From NCBI GenBank assembly GCA_015058655.1, contig SVBX01000029.1:1-39550 (forward strand): a stretch of 39,550 nucleotides of DNA, read 5' to 3'. Both the position numbers and the translations under genes were made by a program. This DNA comes from Pseudoselenomonas ruminantium (GTDB lineage Bacteria; Bacillota; Negativicutes; Selenomonadales; Selenomonadaceae). This document shows, one piece after another, positions 8,764 to 16,510 of this stretch (its first letter is position 1; every line of letters starts with the position of its first letter). The notes beneath the pieces were generated by a model, which saw only the letters and a program-made list of their open reading frames with translations, made no database searches and had not been told where the DNA came from.

Positions 8764-8772
8764 ATTATAGCA
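8764..8772 (-). promoter_or_regulatory. Extended -10 promoter of the toxin gene
   Basis: The minus strand reads TGCTATAAT, a perfect -10 box (8769-8764) with the TGn extension. No good -35 box is seen at 17 bases. It predicts a start near 8757 and a leader of about 53 nt before the GTG. Confidence 0.6.
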
Positions 8773-8848
8773 CAATACCATAAAAAAAGGGAAATCCCCC
8801 TCTCGTGTAGAAAGAAGGAACTAGCTATTTCGGTAGGAGGGAATGCGT

Positions 8849-10645
8849 ATGTTTTTCATGAATTCTGTGAAAGGGCGTCTGACCGCCATGTTTGTGGCCA
8901 TTGGCGTCCTGGCCACTCTGGCAGTAGGCTCATACTTCATCTATAGCACCATCCAGGAAAACAAAGAGGAAAATATCGCCTACAGGAAAAATCTGGAGGA
9001 ACACTACGACAGGGAGATCAAGCTGCAGACAGAAGCTCTGGTATCCTCCCTGAACGGCATCTACTCCCAGCAGCAGCAGGGCAAGATCACCGAAGCCCAG
9101 GGCAAGGAACTGGCCCTGGCCACCATCAGAGCCCTGCGCTACGATGACGGCAAGGGCTACTTCTTTGCCGACGAGAAGGCCACCGGCATCTGCGTAGCCC
9201 ACGCCACCCTTGGCTCCAAAGTCGAAGGCAAGATGCGCCTCAATGACAAGGACAGCAACGGCGTCCTCTACATGCAGGAAATCTTCAAAGCTGCCCAGCA
9301 GGAAGGGGGCGGCTACTCCAACTTCGCCTTCCCCAAACCAGGCGAGAGCACTGACCTGCCCAAGCGTGGCTATTCCATGGAATTCAAGCCCTATGGCTGG
9401 ATCATCTGCACCGGTTCCTGGATTGACTACATAGACGAGGCGGCAGCCGCCTACATGGCAGAAAATGAATCCGCCCTCTATAGCAGGATTGCCATGGCCG
9501 CCCTCATCATGCTGGTTATTTCCGCCTTGATGGTGGTCTTTGGCATCAAGCTGGCCGGAGGCTTCAGCGGCCCCATTTCCTTTGTCACCGGGCGCCTGCA
9601 GAAATTTGCCCAAGGGGATTATCGCCAGGAACCCATCAACCCGGAGTATGCAGGCCGCCAGGACGAAATCGGCCAGATGGTGGAAGTGCTGGGCGTGCTG
9701 GGTGGCAGCATGCGCGAGCTTTTGGATGCCATCCGCAGCTCTGCCCAGCAGGTATCCTCAGATGCCGCCCAGCTGAATGAAATGACCGCCCAATCTGCCA
9801 CCGCCAGCCAGCAGGTGGCAGAATCCATCACTGATGTGGCCCACGCCACCAACACTCAGCTCACCGCCATCACCGAGGCTACCGACGCCATGGAGACGCT
9901 GCTTTCCCGCATAAAGACCATGGCCCACAACGCCCGCCGGGCTGCCGTAGAGACCAAGCAGGCCACGGACGAAGCCCAAAAAGGTGCCGAGGTCGTAGAC
10001 CGCACCGTAAAGGATATGGCCCGCCTCAGCGAAGTAGTTGGCGAATCTGCCAGGGTGGTTGACAGCCTGGGGCAGCGCTCCGATACCATCGGCAAAATCA
10101 CAGATGACATCTCCGGCATCGCCGAGCAGACCAACCTGCTGGCCCTGAATGCCGCTATCGAAGCCGCCAGGGCAGGAGAAGCAGGCCGGGGCTTTGCCGT
10201 AGTGGCAGAGGAAATCAGGAAACTGGCAGCCCAGTCCGAAGAAGCCGCCAGCCGCATCGCCGCCCTCATCACCCAGATCCAGCACGAGACGGAGCGGGCA
10301 GTAAGCAGCATGCACGATGGCACCGCCCAGCTCACCTCTACCCAGAAAAGCGTGGAAGAAACCGGCCAGGTCTTCAACCAGATCGTAACTCTGGTGGACA
10401 AGATTGCCCAGCGCTCCCAAAAGATTTCCGCCGACTCCCAAGAGGCCGGCTCCAGCGCCGAAACCTGCCGCAACTCCATCGACAATATCAGCCAGATGAG
10501 CCGCAGCGTGGTATCCAACGCCGAGACTGTCTCCGCCGCCACAGAGCAGCAGACCGCCGCCGTCCACGAAATGAATACCAACACCAAGCAGCTGGCCAGG
10601 ATGGCAGGAGAACTTGAGCAGGAAGTAGCAAAATTCAAAGTGTAA
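8849..10645 (+). CDS. Methyl-accepting chemotaxis protein, single-Cache sensor
   Basis: The receptor is 598 residues from the ATG at 8849, eight bases after AGGAGG; the ATG at 8843 is too close to that site. A first membrane helix lies at about 12-32. The periplasmic part is a single Cache (sCache_2-like) domain, with DGKGYFFA and [20 protein letters not shown] typical of the family; known members bind small organic acids, but the ligand here is unknown. A second membrane helix (about residues 208-230), HAMP and the signalling domain follow, with the tip [20 protein letters not shown] and [15 protein letters not shown]. The product ends in VAKFKV. It is one of the few plus-strand genes here and stands alone except for a small membrane-protein gene 63 bases downstream. 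Confidence 0.95.
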   Translation: MFFMNSVKGRLTAMFVAIGVLATLAVGSYFIYSTIQENKEENIAYRKNLEEHYDREIKLQTEALVSSLNGIYSQQQQGKITEAQGKELALATIRALRYDDGKGYFFADEKATGICVAHATLGSKVEGKMRLNDKDSNGVLYMQEIFKAAQQEGGGYSNFAFPKPGESTDLPKRGYSMEFKPYGWIICTGSWIDYIDEAAAAYMAENESALYSRIAMAALIMLVISALMVVFGIKLAGGFSGPISFVTGRLQKFAQGDYRQEPINPEYAGRQDEIGQMVEVLGVLGGSMRELLDAIRSSAQQVSSDAAQLNEMTAQSATASQQVAESITDVAHATNTQLTAITEATDAMETLLSRIKTMAHNARRAAVETKQATDEAQKGAEVVDRTVKDMARLSEVVGESARVVDSLGQRSDTIGKITDDISGIAEQTNLLALNAAIEAARAGEAGRGFAVVAEEIRKLAAQSEEAASRIAALITQIQHETERAVSSMHDGTAQLTSTQKSVEETGQVFNQIVTLVDKIAQRSQKISADSQEAGSSAETCRNSIDNISQMSRSVVSNAETVSAATEQQTAAVHEMNTNTKQLARMAGELEQEVAKFKV

Positions 10646-10708
10646 GCCCCCCTTTGCCAATGCACAATACCCAAGAACACATAAATCTTCAAAAAGGAAG
10701 TGAACACC

Positions 10709-10981
10709 ATGCAGAAGCACGGAGATAAAATCGCCTACTTTTTCATAGCCTTCGCCATCATCCTGCTCGTCAGGGCGCTGGGTGGCATAGGTCGTCTCAC
10801 CATCACCACCATCATGCTCTATGTGTCCATAGCTGTGTCGCTCCTGGCCAGCAATATGCCACGAGTGCTGGACATACCCCTGCACTACGCCTACCCGGTG
10901 CGATGCGTGGAATACTTCACCTTCGGCACCGCCGTGGTGTGCTTCATCGCCCTCTGCCTGCACCACATGATAATGGCATGA
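10709..10981 (+). CDS. Small membrane protein of unknown function (90 aa)
   Basis: The ATG at 10709 has AAGGAAG eight bases upstream. The 90-residue product has three hydrophobic segments (about 10-25, 33-48 and 70-86), suggesting an integral membrane protein with short loops and no recognisable catalytic motif. The middle loop holds NMPRVLDIPLHYAYPVRC. It follows a chemoreceptor gene on the same strand by 63 bases and is closed by a strong bidirectional terminator, so it may be co-transcribed with the receptor. I do not recognise the family. Confidence 0.65.
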   Translation: MQKHGDKIAYFFIAFAIILLVRALGGIGRLTITTIMLYVSIAVSLLASNMPRVLDIPLHYAYPVRCVEYFTFGTAVVCFIALCLHHMIMA

Positions 10982-11019
10982 AAAAAATCCTCGGCACGAT
11001 GTGCCGAGGATTTTTTTGC
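10981..11019. terminator. Bidirectional terminator between convergent genes
   Basis: A 10-bp stem ATCCTCGGCAC / GTGCCGAGGAT has A and T runs of seven on its two sides. It serves the plus-strand small membrane-protein gene and the minus-strand protease gene. Confidence 0.9.
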
Positions 11020-11040
11020 GCTGGCTCAGGCCGCTTCGCC

Positions 11041-12870
11041 CTAATTCACTCTGATGGGCATGCCTTCGGTGAGCACCGGCTCATGGCGGGGGGCCTTTAT
11101 GCGGAAAAAGAAGTTGTAATTTCCCGCTGGCAAGGGCTCGTCCGCTATATAGGGCTTCTCGCTTATGCGGAACTTCTCTCCCTTCACCTCAAGACCATCG
11201 TAGTCATAGAAAACGGGCACCACTTCATCGCCTTGCTGCAGCTGAGTCACCACCCTGTCCAGCTGCCCATTGGACAGTATCCTGTAGGCTCCCATGATTT
11301 CAAAGGCTTTTTTCCCCATATCATAGGCAGAAAAGAGATAATGCTTTTTCCCGTTCAAATAGAGCAGCGAATAGTAGAGATAGTAGTCAGGATGGGCTTC
11401 CTCCATGTCCATAGGGATCACATGGCCGCAAAGCCTGGGCCACTCGCCCTCGAAGGTATCGCGGAAAATGCCCTGCTCCCAGTTCTTGTCCACCTTGTCA
11501 TCAGTGCCCAAGACCAGCGGCCTTCCATCTTTTTCCCAAGACAGCAGGCATTCCACCTCGCTGATGGCATTGACCTCCTCCGGGGACAAGCGCAGCACCA
11601 CCGACTCCCCCTCCGTATCTACGCTCTTGTTATCCAGCTTGGACAGGTCATAGTCAAAGAGGAAACTGCCCCCCTTGTCAGGGGTGAGCATCTGGCTGTA
11701 AAGCCGTCCAAAGGCAGGGCTGGCGCCGGGCAGGTCGCAGTAGGCCTTCAGCATCTCCCTGTCCCCATCCAGGCTATAGTAGCAGGACAGGCCGTTGCCA
11801 TAGCGGCGGTAAGGCCCTGTCACCTTATAAGCCACCACATCGCGCAGGGCGGACTGCAGTGCCTCTCCTCCCGGCAAGGCGGTTTCTGCTGCCAGGGAGC
11901 CCATATCCACCATATCCGTCCAGCTTCCTTCCTCTGCGCGGTTGGGACCGTAGTTCTCCACGCTGCCAGCCGCCCGGTCGAAGCCCACGAAGAAGTCCCT
12001 GGGCGCGGCCTTGGCGCTCTGCAGCGCCTCCTCTCCCAACCTTTCATAAGCTGAGTTCAGGGCTGGCAGCTTGCTCAGATCCAGCAGGGACAGGGTAGCC
12101 ATATCCGCCGACTCGAACTTGCGGCACCTGTCCATATAGCTGTCGCAGATGATCTGCCCCAGCTCCCTGCCCCCAAGGGCAGGATTTGCGGCCAAGGCCC
12201 CGGCCCAGGTCCGGTAGTCCGTGCCGCAGCCAGGCATGAGCTCCTGGGAGGCCACCAGATACTTGCTATAGCCCTGCAAAGCGTTCGCAGTATCCAGCGT
12301 AGCCATCAGGCAGGTATCGAAGCATACCATTTCCAAAGGCGGCTGGGCAGGGTTCTTCCCCAGGGAGTTTTCCAGCGCATAGCGCAAATCCCCAAGGCTC
12401 AGTGTCTCGTCGGACTTCTCATCAGAGCAGAAACCTCCCAGGCTGCCCCCGCCGTGGTCCCAAAATATCACCATGCGGTGGTCAGCAGGGAAATGCTCCC
12501 CTGCAAAGGACAGGAACTCCGTCAGAGTCCCCCGTGCCCCCATGCTGGCATCAGGCAAAGTCATCAGCTCGCGCCAGCCCTTGCTGTCGTAAACATAGCG
12601 GCCTATGGCCTTGTTAGGCACGCCCTTCAGCTGCCACTTCTTGGCGCCCCCCGTCTGGACGAAAAAGGTCACATTCTCCGGCAGGGAAACCTTCATCAAC
12701 TCCTCCAGATTATCTGTGGCAGCACCATACTCTGTCTCCAGATCCGAGCCGCAAACATACATATACACCGCCCAGCTCTCCTGGGCAAAAGCCGGTGCCA
12801 CACTGCCCAAAACCAAGGCCAGCGCCAGGCAGAGCGCCTGCAATGCCCTCAAAGAAATCCTCCTCACCAT
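11041..12870 (-). CDS. Secreted clostripain-family (C11) cysteine peptidase
   Basis: This 609-residue protein belongs to the clostripain peptidase family (MEROPS C11), in the caspase-like clan. It begins with a signal peptide: positive MVRRISLR, a hydrophobic core and the AFAQES cleavage region. The catalytic His is in VIFWDHGGGSLGG (about residue 140) and the catalytic Cys in MVCFDTCLMATLD (about residue 190), the spacing expected for the dyad. The rest includes an alpha-clostripain region and a beta-rich C-terminal domain. Family members usually cut after Arg and may self-process. The start at 12870 is favoured by GGAGG seven bases upstream; a GTG two codons earlier overlaps the ribosome site. 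A TTGTGG-N17-TATACT promoter lies at 12948-12976. It should be exported to the periplasm or beyond. Substrate unknown. Confidence 0.9.
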   Translation of the reverse strand: MVRRISLRALQALCLALALVLGSVAPAFAQESWAVYMYVCGSDLETEYGAATDNLEELMKVSLPENVTFFVQTGGAKKWQLKGVPNKAIGRYVYDSKGWRELMTLPDASMGARGTLTEFLSFAGEHFPADHRMVIFWDHGGGSLGGFCSDEKSDETLSLGDLRYALENSLGKNPAQPPLEMVCFDTCLMATLDTANALQGYSKYLVASQELMPGCGTDYRTWAGALAANPALGGRELGQIICDSYMDRCRKFESADMATLSLLDLSKLPALNSAYERLGEEALQSAKAAPRDFFVGFDRAAGSVENYGPNRAEEGSWTDMVDMGSLAAETALPGGEALQSALRDVVAYKVTGPYRRYGNGLSCYYSLDGDREMLKAYCDLPGASPAFGRLYSQMLTPDKGGSFLFDYDLSKLDNKSVDTEGESVVLRLSPEEVNAISEVECLLSWEKDGRPLVLGTDDKVDKNWEQGIFRDTFEGEWPRLCGHVIPMDMEEAHPDYYLYYSLLYLNGKKHYLFSAYDMGKKAFEIMGAYRILSNGQLDRVVTQLQQGDEVVPVFYDYDGLEVKGEKFRISEKPYIADEPLPAGNYNFFFRIKAPRHEPVLTEGMPIRVN

Positions 12871-12947
12871 TTTCACCCCTCCAAAAGCAAGATCAACTCA
12901 CAAAATCCGCCGGGACAGCATCTCACATCAGAGTCCCAGGCTATTCC

Positions 12948-12976
12948 AGTATATAATGAAAGCCCCTTTTCCACAA
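12948..12976 (-). promoter_or_regulatory. Putative promoter of the clostripain-family gene
   Basis: On the minus strand TTGTGG (12976-12971), 17 bases, then TATACT (12953-12948) match the housekeeping consensus at four and five of six positions. The predicted leader is about 70 nt. Confidence 0.5.
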
Positions 12977-13066
12977 TCCCCTAAATCATCCCACTCAATC
13001 GAATATTCTCTTTATTTTGCTGCCTGCTATCATCTCTAGACCGCTCCATTGTTTGCTATCTGCCCT

Positions 13067-13393
13067 TCACCCCAGCAGCCTCCCTGCATTCAGCTTTTCC
13101 AGCAGCTCATTTGTCTCCCCCACGCTCAGCCTGTGTTCCAAGGCGTACCAGACCACGCTGTCCCAGGGGTCACGGACATACAGCTGCTTCGCCCCCGCAT
13201 AGTACAGCAGCCGCTGTGCCTCCTCCGGGGACAGCCCCAAGGCCAAAGCCAGGGCCAATGCCTTTTCTTTGGAAGGACTTTTCTTGTACCCGGAGAAAAT
13301 ATGATAACCATAGACCTGATCCAGATTAGACCTGCGCACTGCTTCGGCCTTGGTCAATGAAATAAAAAAGCCCATCATTCGTGGCAATGTCAT
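13067..13393 (-). pseudogene. N-terminally truncated helix-turn-helix protein with a MITE-derived start
   Basis: The 108-residue product resembles small Firmicute helix-turn-helix proteins: LTKAEAVRRSNLDQVYGYHIFSG, then LALALGLSPEEAQRLLYYAG, and a C-terminal VVWYALEHRLSVGETNELLEKL. Relatives normally have about 20 to 30 more N-terminal residues before the LTKAE helix. Here a 185-bp MITE sits immediately upstream, and the ATG at 13393, the next two codons (TLP in part) and a GGGGAAGG Shine-Dalgarno-like site nine bases upstream all come from the MITE end. The original start is either lost or displaced to the far side of the insertion. A shortened protein could still be made, so pseudogene status is a judgement; the gene may be functional as an altered allele. 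Confidence 0.6.
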
Positions 13394-13569
13394 TTAGTTA
13401 AGCCTTCCCCTTGAGGGGAAGGTGCCCCGTTAGGGGCGGATGAGGTGGAGCATTCTCTCGTTTATCTGCCTTATCTTGTTCATTTGCACCTCATCCGTCA
13501 GCCTTCGGCTGCCACCTTCCCCTCAAGGGGAAGGCAGTCGAGACAATGACACTTAACTTAATGACATTG
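13385..13569. mobile_element. MITE family 1, copy A (185 bp) with 11-bp target duplication
   Basis: The termini are inverted repeats of 18 bp with one mismatch (CAATGTCATTTAGTTAAG and its partner), followed by an inner hairpin of CCTTCCCCTTGAGGGGAAGG type. ATCATTCGTGG occurs directly on both sides (13374-13384 and 13570-13580), a perfect 11-bp target duplication that proves insertion. No open frame is present. It cuts the upstream region of the helix-turn-helix gene. Other copies lie at 16116-16188 and 37435-37623. Confidence 0.9.
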
Positions 13570-13639
13570 ATCATTCGTGGAGGCCACTGAAAAGGGAGAG
13601 TATGCAGGGAAGATTCAGCCGTAAAACCACATACACGCT

Positions 13640-13673
13640 CAAAAGCCCGGGCCTTTCCTGCCCGGGCTTGGTT
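13640..13673 (-). terminator. Terminator of the dinJ-yafQ operon
   Basis: On the minus strand AGCCCGGGC, loop, GCCCGGGCTTTT lies just after the yafQ stop codon. A near-identical hairpin is at 16270-16300. Confidence 0.8.
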
Positions 13674-13689
13674 GGTTCAGCCAATCATT

Positions 13690-13974
13690 TCACTTGTCAA
13701 ACAGCTCACTGTGAGACCCTTTCCTTGCCAGCGTCAAAATCAATATATCTTTCTCATAACGATACACCAGCAACCAGTCCGGCTGTATATGGCATTCACG
13801 GTAATTTTTCCAGTTTCCTGTCAGGGCATGGTCTCTATGTTTCTCGTCCAGCTTTTCACCATCTGCCAGTTTCTTGACTACAGATTTCAGCAAGTCAATA
13901 TTCCTATGAGATTTTTGTGCCAGCTTTACATCTCTCTTGAATTGCCCCGTCAGCCTGACGCCATACTTACTCAT
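13690..13974 (-). CDS. yafQ: YafQ-family mRNA interferase toxin (type II)
   Basis: The 94-residue product is a RelE/YafQ-fold ribosome-dependent RNase toxin. It starts MSKYGVRLTGQFKRD and has the family core LTGNWKNYRECHIQPDWLLVY, then ends ARKGSHSELF, where the His matches the catalytic His near the C terminus of E. coli YafQ. The start at 13974 overlaps the end of the antitoxin gene by eight bases (ATGAGTAA), a coupling typical of such operons; the longer in-frame extension upstream only reads through the antitoxin in another frame. It should be neutralised by binding the DinJ-like protein encoded just upstream. Motifs are complete, so it is probably active. Confidence 0.92.
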   Translation of the reverse strand: MSKYGVRLTGQFKRDVKLAQKSHRNIDLLKSVVKKLADGEKLDEKHRDHALTGNWKNYRECHIQPDWLLVYRYEKDILILTLARKGSHSELFDK

Positions 13975-14251
13975 GCAGGATTTCCTCGAACATCTCATCC
14001 ACATCCGTGTAAGTCCTGGCCGCAGGGTCATGGGCCAGCCTCTCTGCTTCCAGCATGGCAGCGACAGTCTCCTCGGTGGGGGTGCCTCTGGATATGGCGA
14101 AGGGAATCCTTCCTTCTCTCAAGGACTGACGCACGAAGATGTTAAAAGCCGTGCTGATGTTCATGCCCAATTCCTCAAACAGTTCCTCCGCAGCTGCTTT
14201 CAAGTCAGCATCCATGCGAATGCTTATATTCGCAGTTCCTGTCTTTGCCAT
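13967..14251 (-). CDS. dinJ: DinJ/RelB-family antitoxin
   Basis: The 94-residue antitoxin has the N-terminal ribbon-helix-helix DNA-binding fold of the RelB/DinJ family (ANISIRMDADLKAAAEELFEELGMNISTAFNIFV), followed by an acidic toxin-wrapping tail ending DEMFEEILHE. It should bind YafQ and repress the operon. The start at 14251 is eight bases from AAGGAG; the ATG at 14257 is too close. An excellent promoter and paired TTGCACGAA motifs lie upstream at 14276-14317. The gene overlaps yafQ by eight bases. Confidence 0.93.
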   Translation of the reverse strand: MAKTGTANISIRMDADLKAAAEELFEELGMNISTAFNIFVRQSLREGRIPFAISRGTPTEETVAAMLEAERLAHDPAARTYTDVDEMFEEILHE

Positions 14252-14275
14252 AGCCATCGCTCCTTTCTCCCCCTA

Positions 14276-14317
14276 ATTATAGATTATTTGCACGAAATTT
14301 TCAATACATTGCACGAA
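14276..14317 (-). promoter_or_regulatory. Promoter and candidate operator of dinJ-yafQ
   Basis: The minus strand reads TTGAAA (14304-14299), 17 bases, TATAAT (14281-14276). TTGCACGAA occurs at 14288-14296 and 14309-14317 on the plus strand, exactly 21 bases (two helix turns) apart and straddling the -35 box, framed by ATTATT and AATAAT. This suits cooperative binding of two ribbon-helix-helix dimers; repressor binding is inferred. Confidence 0.7.
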
Positions 14318-14361
14318 TAATGGCACTCTTATCCAAACTTAAGTAGTATCATTTATGATTC

Positions 14362-15786
14362 TTACAGCTCCGCTGCACCTACTAATAAGACATCTTCTTT
14401 GCCGGCCACATCACGCAGCCCTTCGGTAAAGCCATAGAAGGAAAAAATAGCGTAGTGATACTTCCCCTTGTACTTATTGCTGGGGAATTTATGCTGCAAA
14501 TGCCGCAGGGCTTCTACACCTGCCGGTTCATGCCTATATTTGCACTCGCCCAGCAGATATTCTCCTTCTTGTCTATCGGTAGCTACAATGTCTATTTCCT
14601 CTGCCACGGTACGCTTCTTGCCCTCAATAGTGTGCGTTGCATTGTCCCACCAGCGACCAATTTTGGTAAAATGAAATGGCAGCTTGCCGGCTTTATTTTG
14701 GCGGCGAAGATATTCTATACATACTTTCTCATACATATGTGATACAAACTGATGGAGCTGCGGTTCAATCTGATACTGCCATACACCATCTATATCGCCT
14801 GCCTCTAGTTCAGAATAACTTCCGTATACAAATGAATACCAAAACCTAAAATATGCATCTGTCAGCTGATAAAGACCTTTCTGACTTCCTGCTTTTTCTT
14901 TAGCTGTAGCCAACACGGAAAATTCTCGTTCCACCAGCCCTATTTCCATAATATTTTTCATATAAGCAGGAATTTTATTTTTCTCAATCTGAGTTTTGCT
15001 GTGAATCAAGGCCAATTTATTATTTCCCAAAGCAACAGCTTCAATGATAGCATTATATACGCTAGTTTCCCTCAACTCTTGATGCAGCAAGAACTCAACT
15101 TCATTGTATAAGACACACCCTTTTCTCAAAATATTATACTTTATATTATCTGCAATGCTTTTTTTAGCATCAAACTGCTCTAAATAATATGGTATGCCTC
15201 CTAAAATGGAATAGGCAATAACCTGCTCTTCTATCGTATAATCAGGAAAGAATTCCTTGGTTTCCTCAAATGAAAGAGGTTTTAACTTATATATTCCAGT
15301 CGCTCTTCCATAAAGAGGATTTTTTTCTGCTAAAACTTCATCTTCCATAAAACTTATAGCACTGCCGCATAGTATAAGCATAATATTATGTTTAGATAAC
15401 TCATGATCCCACATATTTTGTATTATGGAAGGAATCTCCGAATTTCCCTTGCACATATAGGGAAATTCATCTATAACCAGAACCTTTTTCTCTTTTAAGG
15501 GAATATCAAGCATACTTCGCAAAGCTGACTCCCAATCTGGGAACTTCGTCAGAAACTTTGCCGCAGGCATGCCAGTATTCAAAAGACGCTTTGAAAATCT
15601 TGTCAGCTGTTCTGTGTCCGTGCATTCTGTGCAAGCATAAAAGACAACTTGTTTTCCTTTGGAAAACTGCTTTATGAGCTCAGTCTTGCCAATCCTACGC
15701 CGCCCGTAGATAACGACCATTTCAGCTTTATTTGAATTATAGCAATCTTGCAAAAAAGCTAATTCGCGCTTGCGACCTACGAACAT
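14362..15786 (-). CDS. Archaeal-type ATPase with C-terminal DUF234 domain
   Basis: The 474-residue protein starts MFVGRKRELAFLQDCY and has a P-loop VIYGRRRIGKTELI (about 26-39), a Walker B-like VLVIDEFPYM (about 110-119) and the sensor-like LILCGSAISFMED. A winged-helix-like middle section and the C-terminal DUF234 region (WDNATHTIEGKKRTVAEEIDIVATD, LLGECKYRH), which looks like a nuclease-type fold, follow. The family is widespread in archaea and anaerobic bacteria and its role is unknown. The ATG at 15786 is chosen because the protein then begins at the family's conserved start, with AAGGGGTGA six bases upstream; the longer frame only reads through the repeat element beginning 20 bases upstream. 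The sequence looks more AT-rich than its neighbours, in keeping with transfer. Confidence 0.9.
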   Translation of the reverse strand: MFVGRKRELAFLQDCYNSNKAEMVVIYGRRRIGKTELIKQFSKGKQVVFYACTECTDTEQLTRFSKRLLNTGMPAAKFLTKFPDWESALRSMLDIPLKEKKVLVIDEFPYMCKGNSEIPSIIQNMWDHELSKHNIMLILCGSAISFMEDEVLAEKNPLYGRATGIYKLKPLSFEETKEFFPDYTIEEQVIAYSILGGIPYYLEQFDAKKSIADNIKYNILRKGCVLYNEVEFLLHQELRETSVYNAIIEAVALGNNKLALIHSKTQIEKNKIPAYMKNIMEIGLVEREFSVLATAKEKAGSQKGLYQLTDAYFRFWYSFVYGSYSELEAGDIDGVWQYQIEPQLHQFVSHMYEKVCIEYLRRQNKAGKLPFHFTKIGRWWDNATHTIEGKKRTVAEEIDIVATDRQEGEYLLGECKYRHEPAGVEALRHLQHKFPSNKYKGKYHYAIFSFYGFTEGLRDVAGKEDVLLVGAAEL

Positions 15787-15895
15787 GCTGTCACCCCTTG
15801 ATATAATATAACGAGGAAGAAGATGTCCCCCACCTCTATAGGTGGGGGTGGCGAATATCATAACAGGCGGTGAGCACATATCTCCCGCCTCGTTG

Positions 15896-15949
15896 AAAGG
15901 CCAAGAGGAAGCTTTGTCTATCGACAAAGCTGGAACAATGGCCTTATAA
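15896..15949. repeat. 54-bp nested-stem repeat, copy 2
   Basis: Identical to positions 24-77 over 54 bases, here lying in the centre of the 418-bp palindromic element rather than at a gene end. An AT-rich stretch follows. Confidence 0.8.
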
Positions 15950-16115
15950 TTACGATTATAATAATCACGATTATATTATAACGCAATTGTTCAAATTTTG
16001 CCATAGGCAAAATCTTCCAATCAGCGTTTTCCCACGGGGACTAGCTTCGCGTCGCACGAGGCGGGAGATATTAACTCGCCGCCTGTTAGTAGTTTGCCGC
16101 CCCCACTTATGGAAG

Positions 16116-16188
16116 CAATGTCATTTAGTTAAGCCTTCCCCTTGAGGGGAAGGCTTTTGAATCAATGCCGCTTAACTAAATGACATTG
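16116..16188. mobile_element. MITE family 1, copy B (73 bp, minimal)
   Basis: It has both 18-bp terminal inverted repeats and one CCTTCCCCTTGAGGGGAAGG hairpin, but lacks most of the internal sequence of copies A and C. Flanks show no clear 11-bp duplication. It is nested in the right arm of the 418-bp palindromic element, so it arrived later. Confidence 0.85.
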
Positions 16189-16267
16189 CCTGCAGAGGTG
16201 GGGGACATCTTCTTCCTCGTTATATCATTTCTTGCTATTAACATAGTGCCTTTGTATTTTTTCCTAC

Positions 16268-16300
16268 TTCAAAAGCCCGGGCATTTCCTGCCCGGGCTCA
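16268..16300 (-). terminator. GC-rich hairpin with T run
   Basis: AGCCCGGGC / GCCCGGGCT with TTTT on the minus-strand side, nearly identical to the dinJ-yafQ terminator at 13640-13673. No gene ends directly before it, so it may be a displaced terminator carried with surrounding repeats. Confidence 0.5.
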
Positions 16301-16320
16301 AATATCATTTCCCCATCACC

Positions 16321-16370
16321 TAGGGCGTGTTGAAAAAGTCTTTTTAAGCAGACTTTTTCAACACGCCCTA
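16321..16370. repeat. 50-bp perfect palindrome made of an IS5-type end
   Basis: The arms are TAGGGCGTGTTGAAAAAGTC and its exact complement around a 10-base spacer. About 37 bases of the right half match the right end of the IS remnant at 18569-19234. It marks the left border of an AT-rich island (16371-18568) whose right border is that IS remnant. Confidence 0.85.
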
Positions 16371-16478
16371 AAAACCAGTCAGCGATCCGCCTTTATTATT
16401 CAGGATGTACATCGCTGATGCATTGGATATGAAAGCGGGAGATTTATTGAATACCAAATTTCCGAATATCTGAATATT

Positions 16479-16510
16479 AAAATAGCAGTAACCGCGTTAC
16501 TACTATTTTT
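16479..16510 (-). terminator. Terminator of the sfsA transcript
   Basis: A stem AAATAG-AGTAAC with its complement (one mismatch) is followed by a T-rich run on the minus strand. It overlaps the sfsA stop codon. Confidence 0.6.

Larger units (their letters stand above)
15806..16223. mobile_element. 418-bp near-palindromic element with nested repeats
   Basis: The left arm (15806-15892) and right arm (16057-16223) are inverted copies. Both outer ends share the path ATATAACGAGGAAGAAG then ATGTCCCCCACCTCT, and the inner ends share TCTCCCGCCTCG. The right arm is interrupted by a 73-bp MITE (16116-16188), and the centre holds copy 2 of the 54-bp nested-stem repeat. The arms contain a CCCCCACCT/AGGTGGGGG hairpin. 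No plausible gene is inside. It ends 20 bp before the DUF234 ATPase start codon. It could be a MITE or the decayed ends of a larger element; hairpins of this kind recall IS200/IS605 ends but I cannot confirm that. Confidence 0.65.

Noticed and set aside
9758..10966. Minus-strand 402-codon frame opposite the third chemoreceptor
   Set aside because: Composition is typical of an antisense shadow and it crosses the stop and start regions of two real plus-strand genes.
13394..13569. CRISPR-like or REP repeats suggested by the CCTTCCCCTTGAGGGGAAGG hairpins
   Set aside because: Copies are parts of MITE termini and are not regularly spaced; there are no spacers or cas genes.
15787..15927. N-terminal extension of the DUF234 ATPase
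   Set aside because: The extra residues read through the 418-bp repeat element and lack family similarity; the start at 15786 has a good ribosome site.
15860..16060. IS200/IS605 element or omega-RNA-like structure
   Set aside because: Hairpins look similar, but there is no TnpA or TnpB frame and the long inverted arms do not fit that family.
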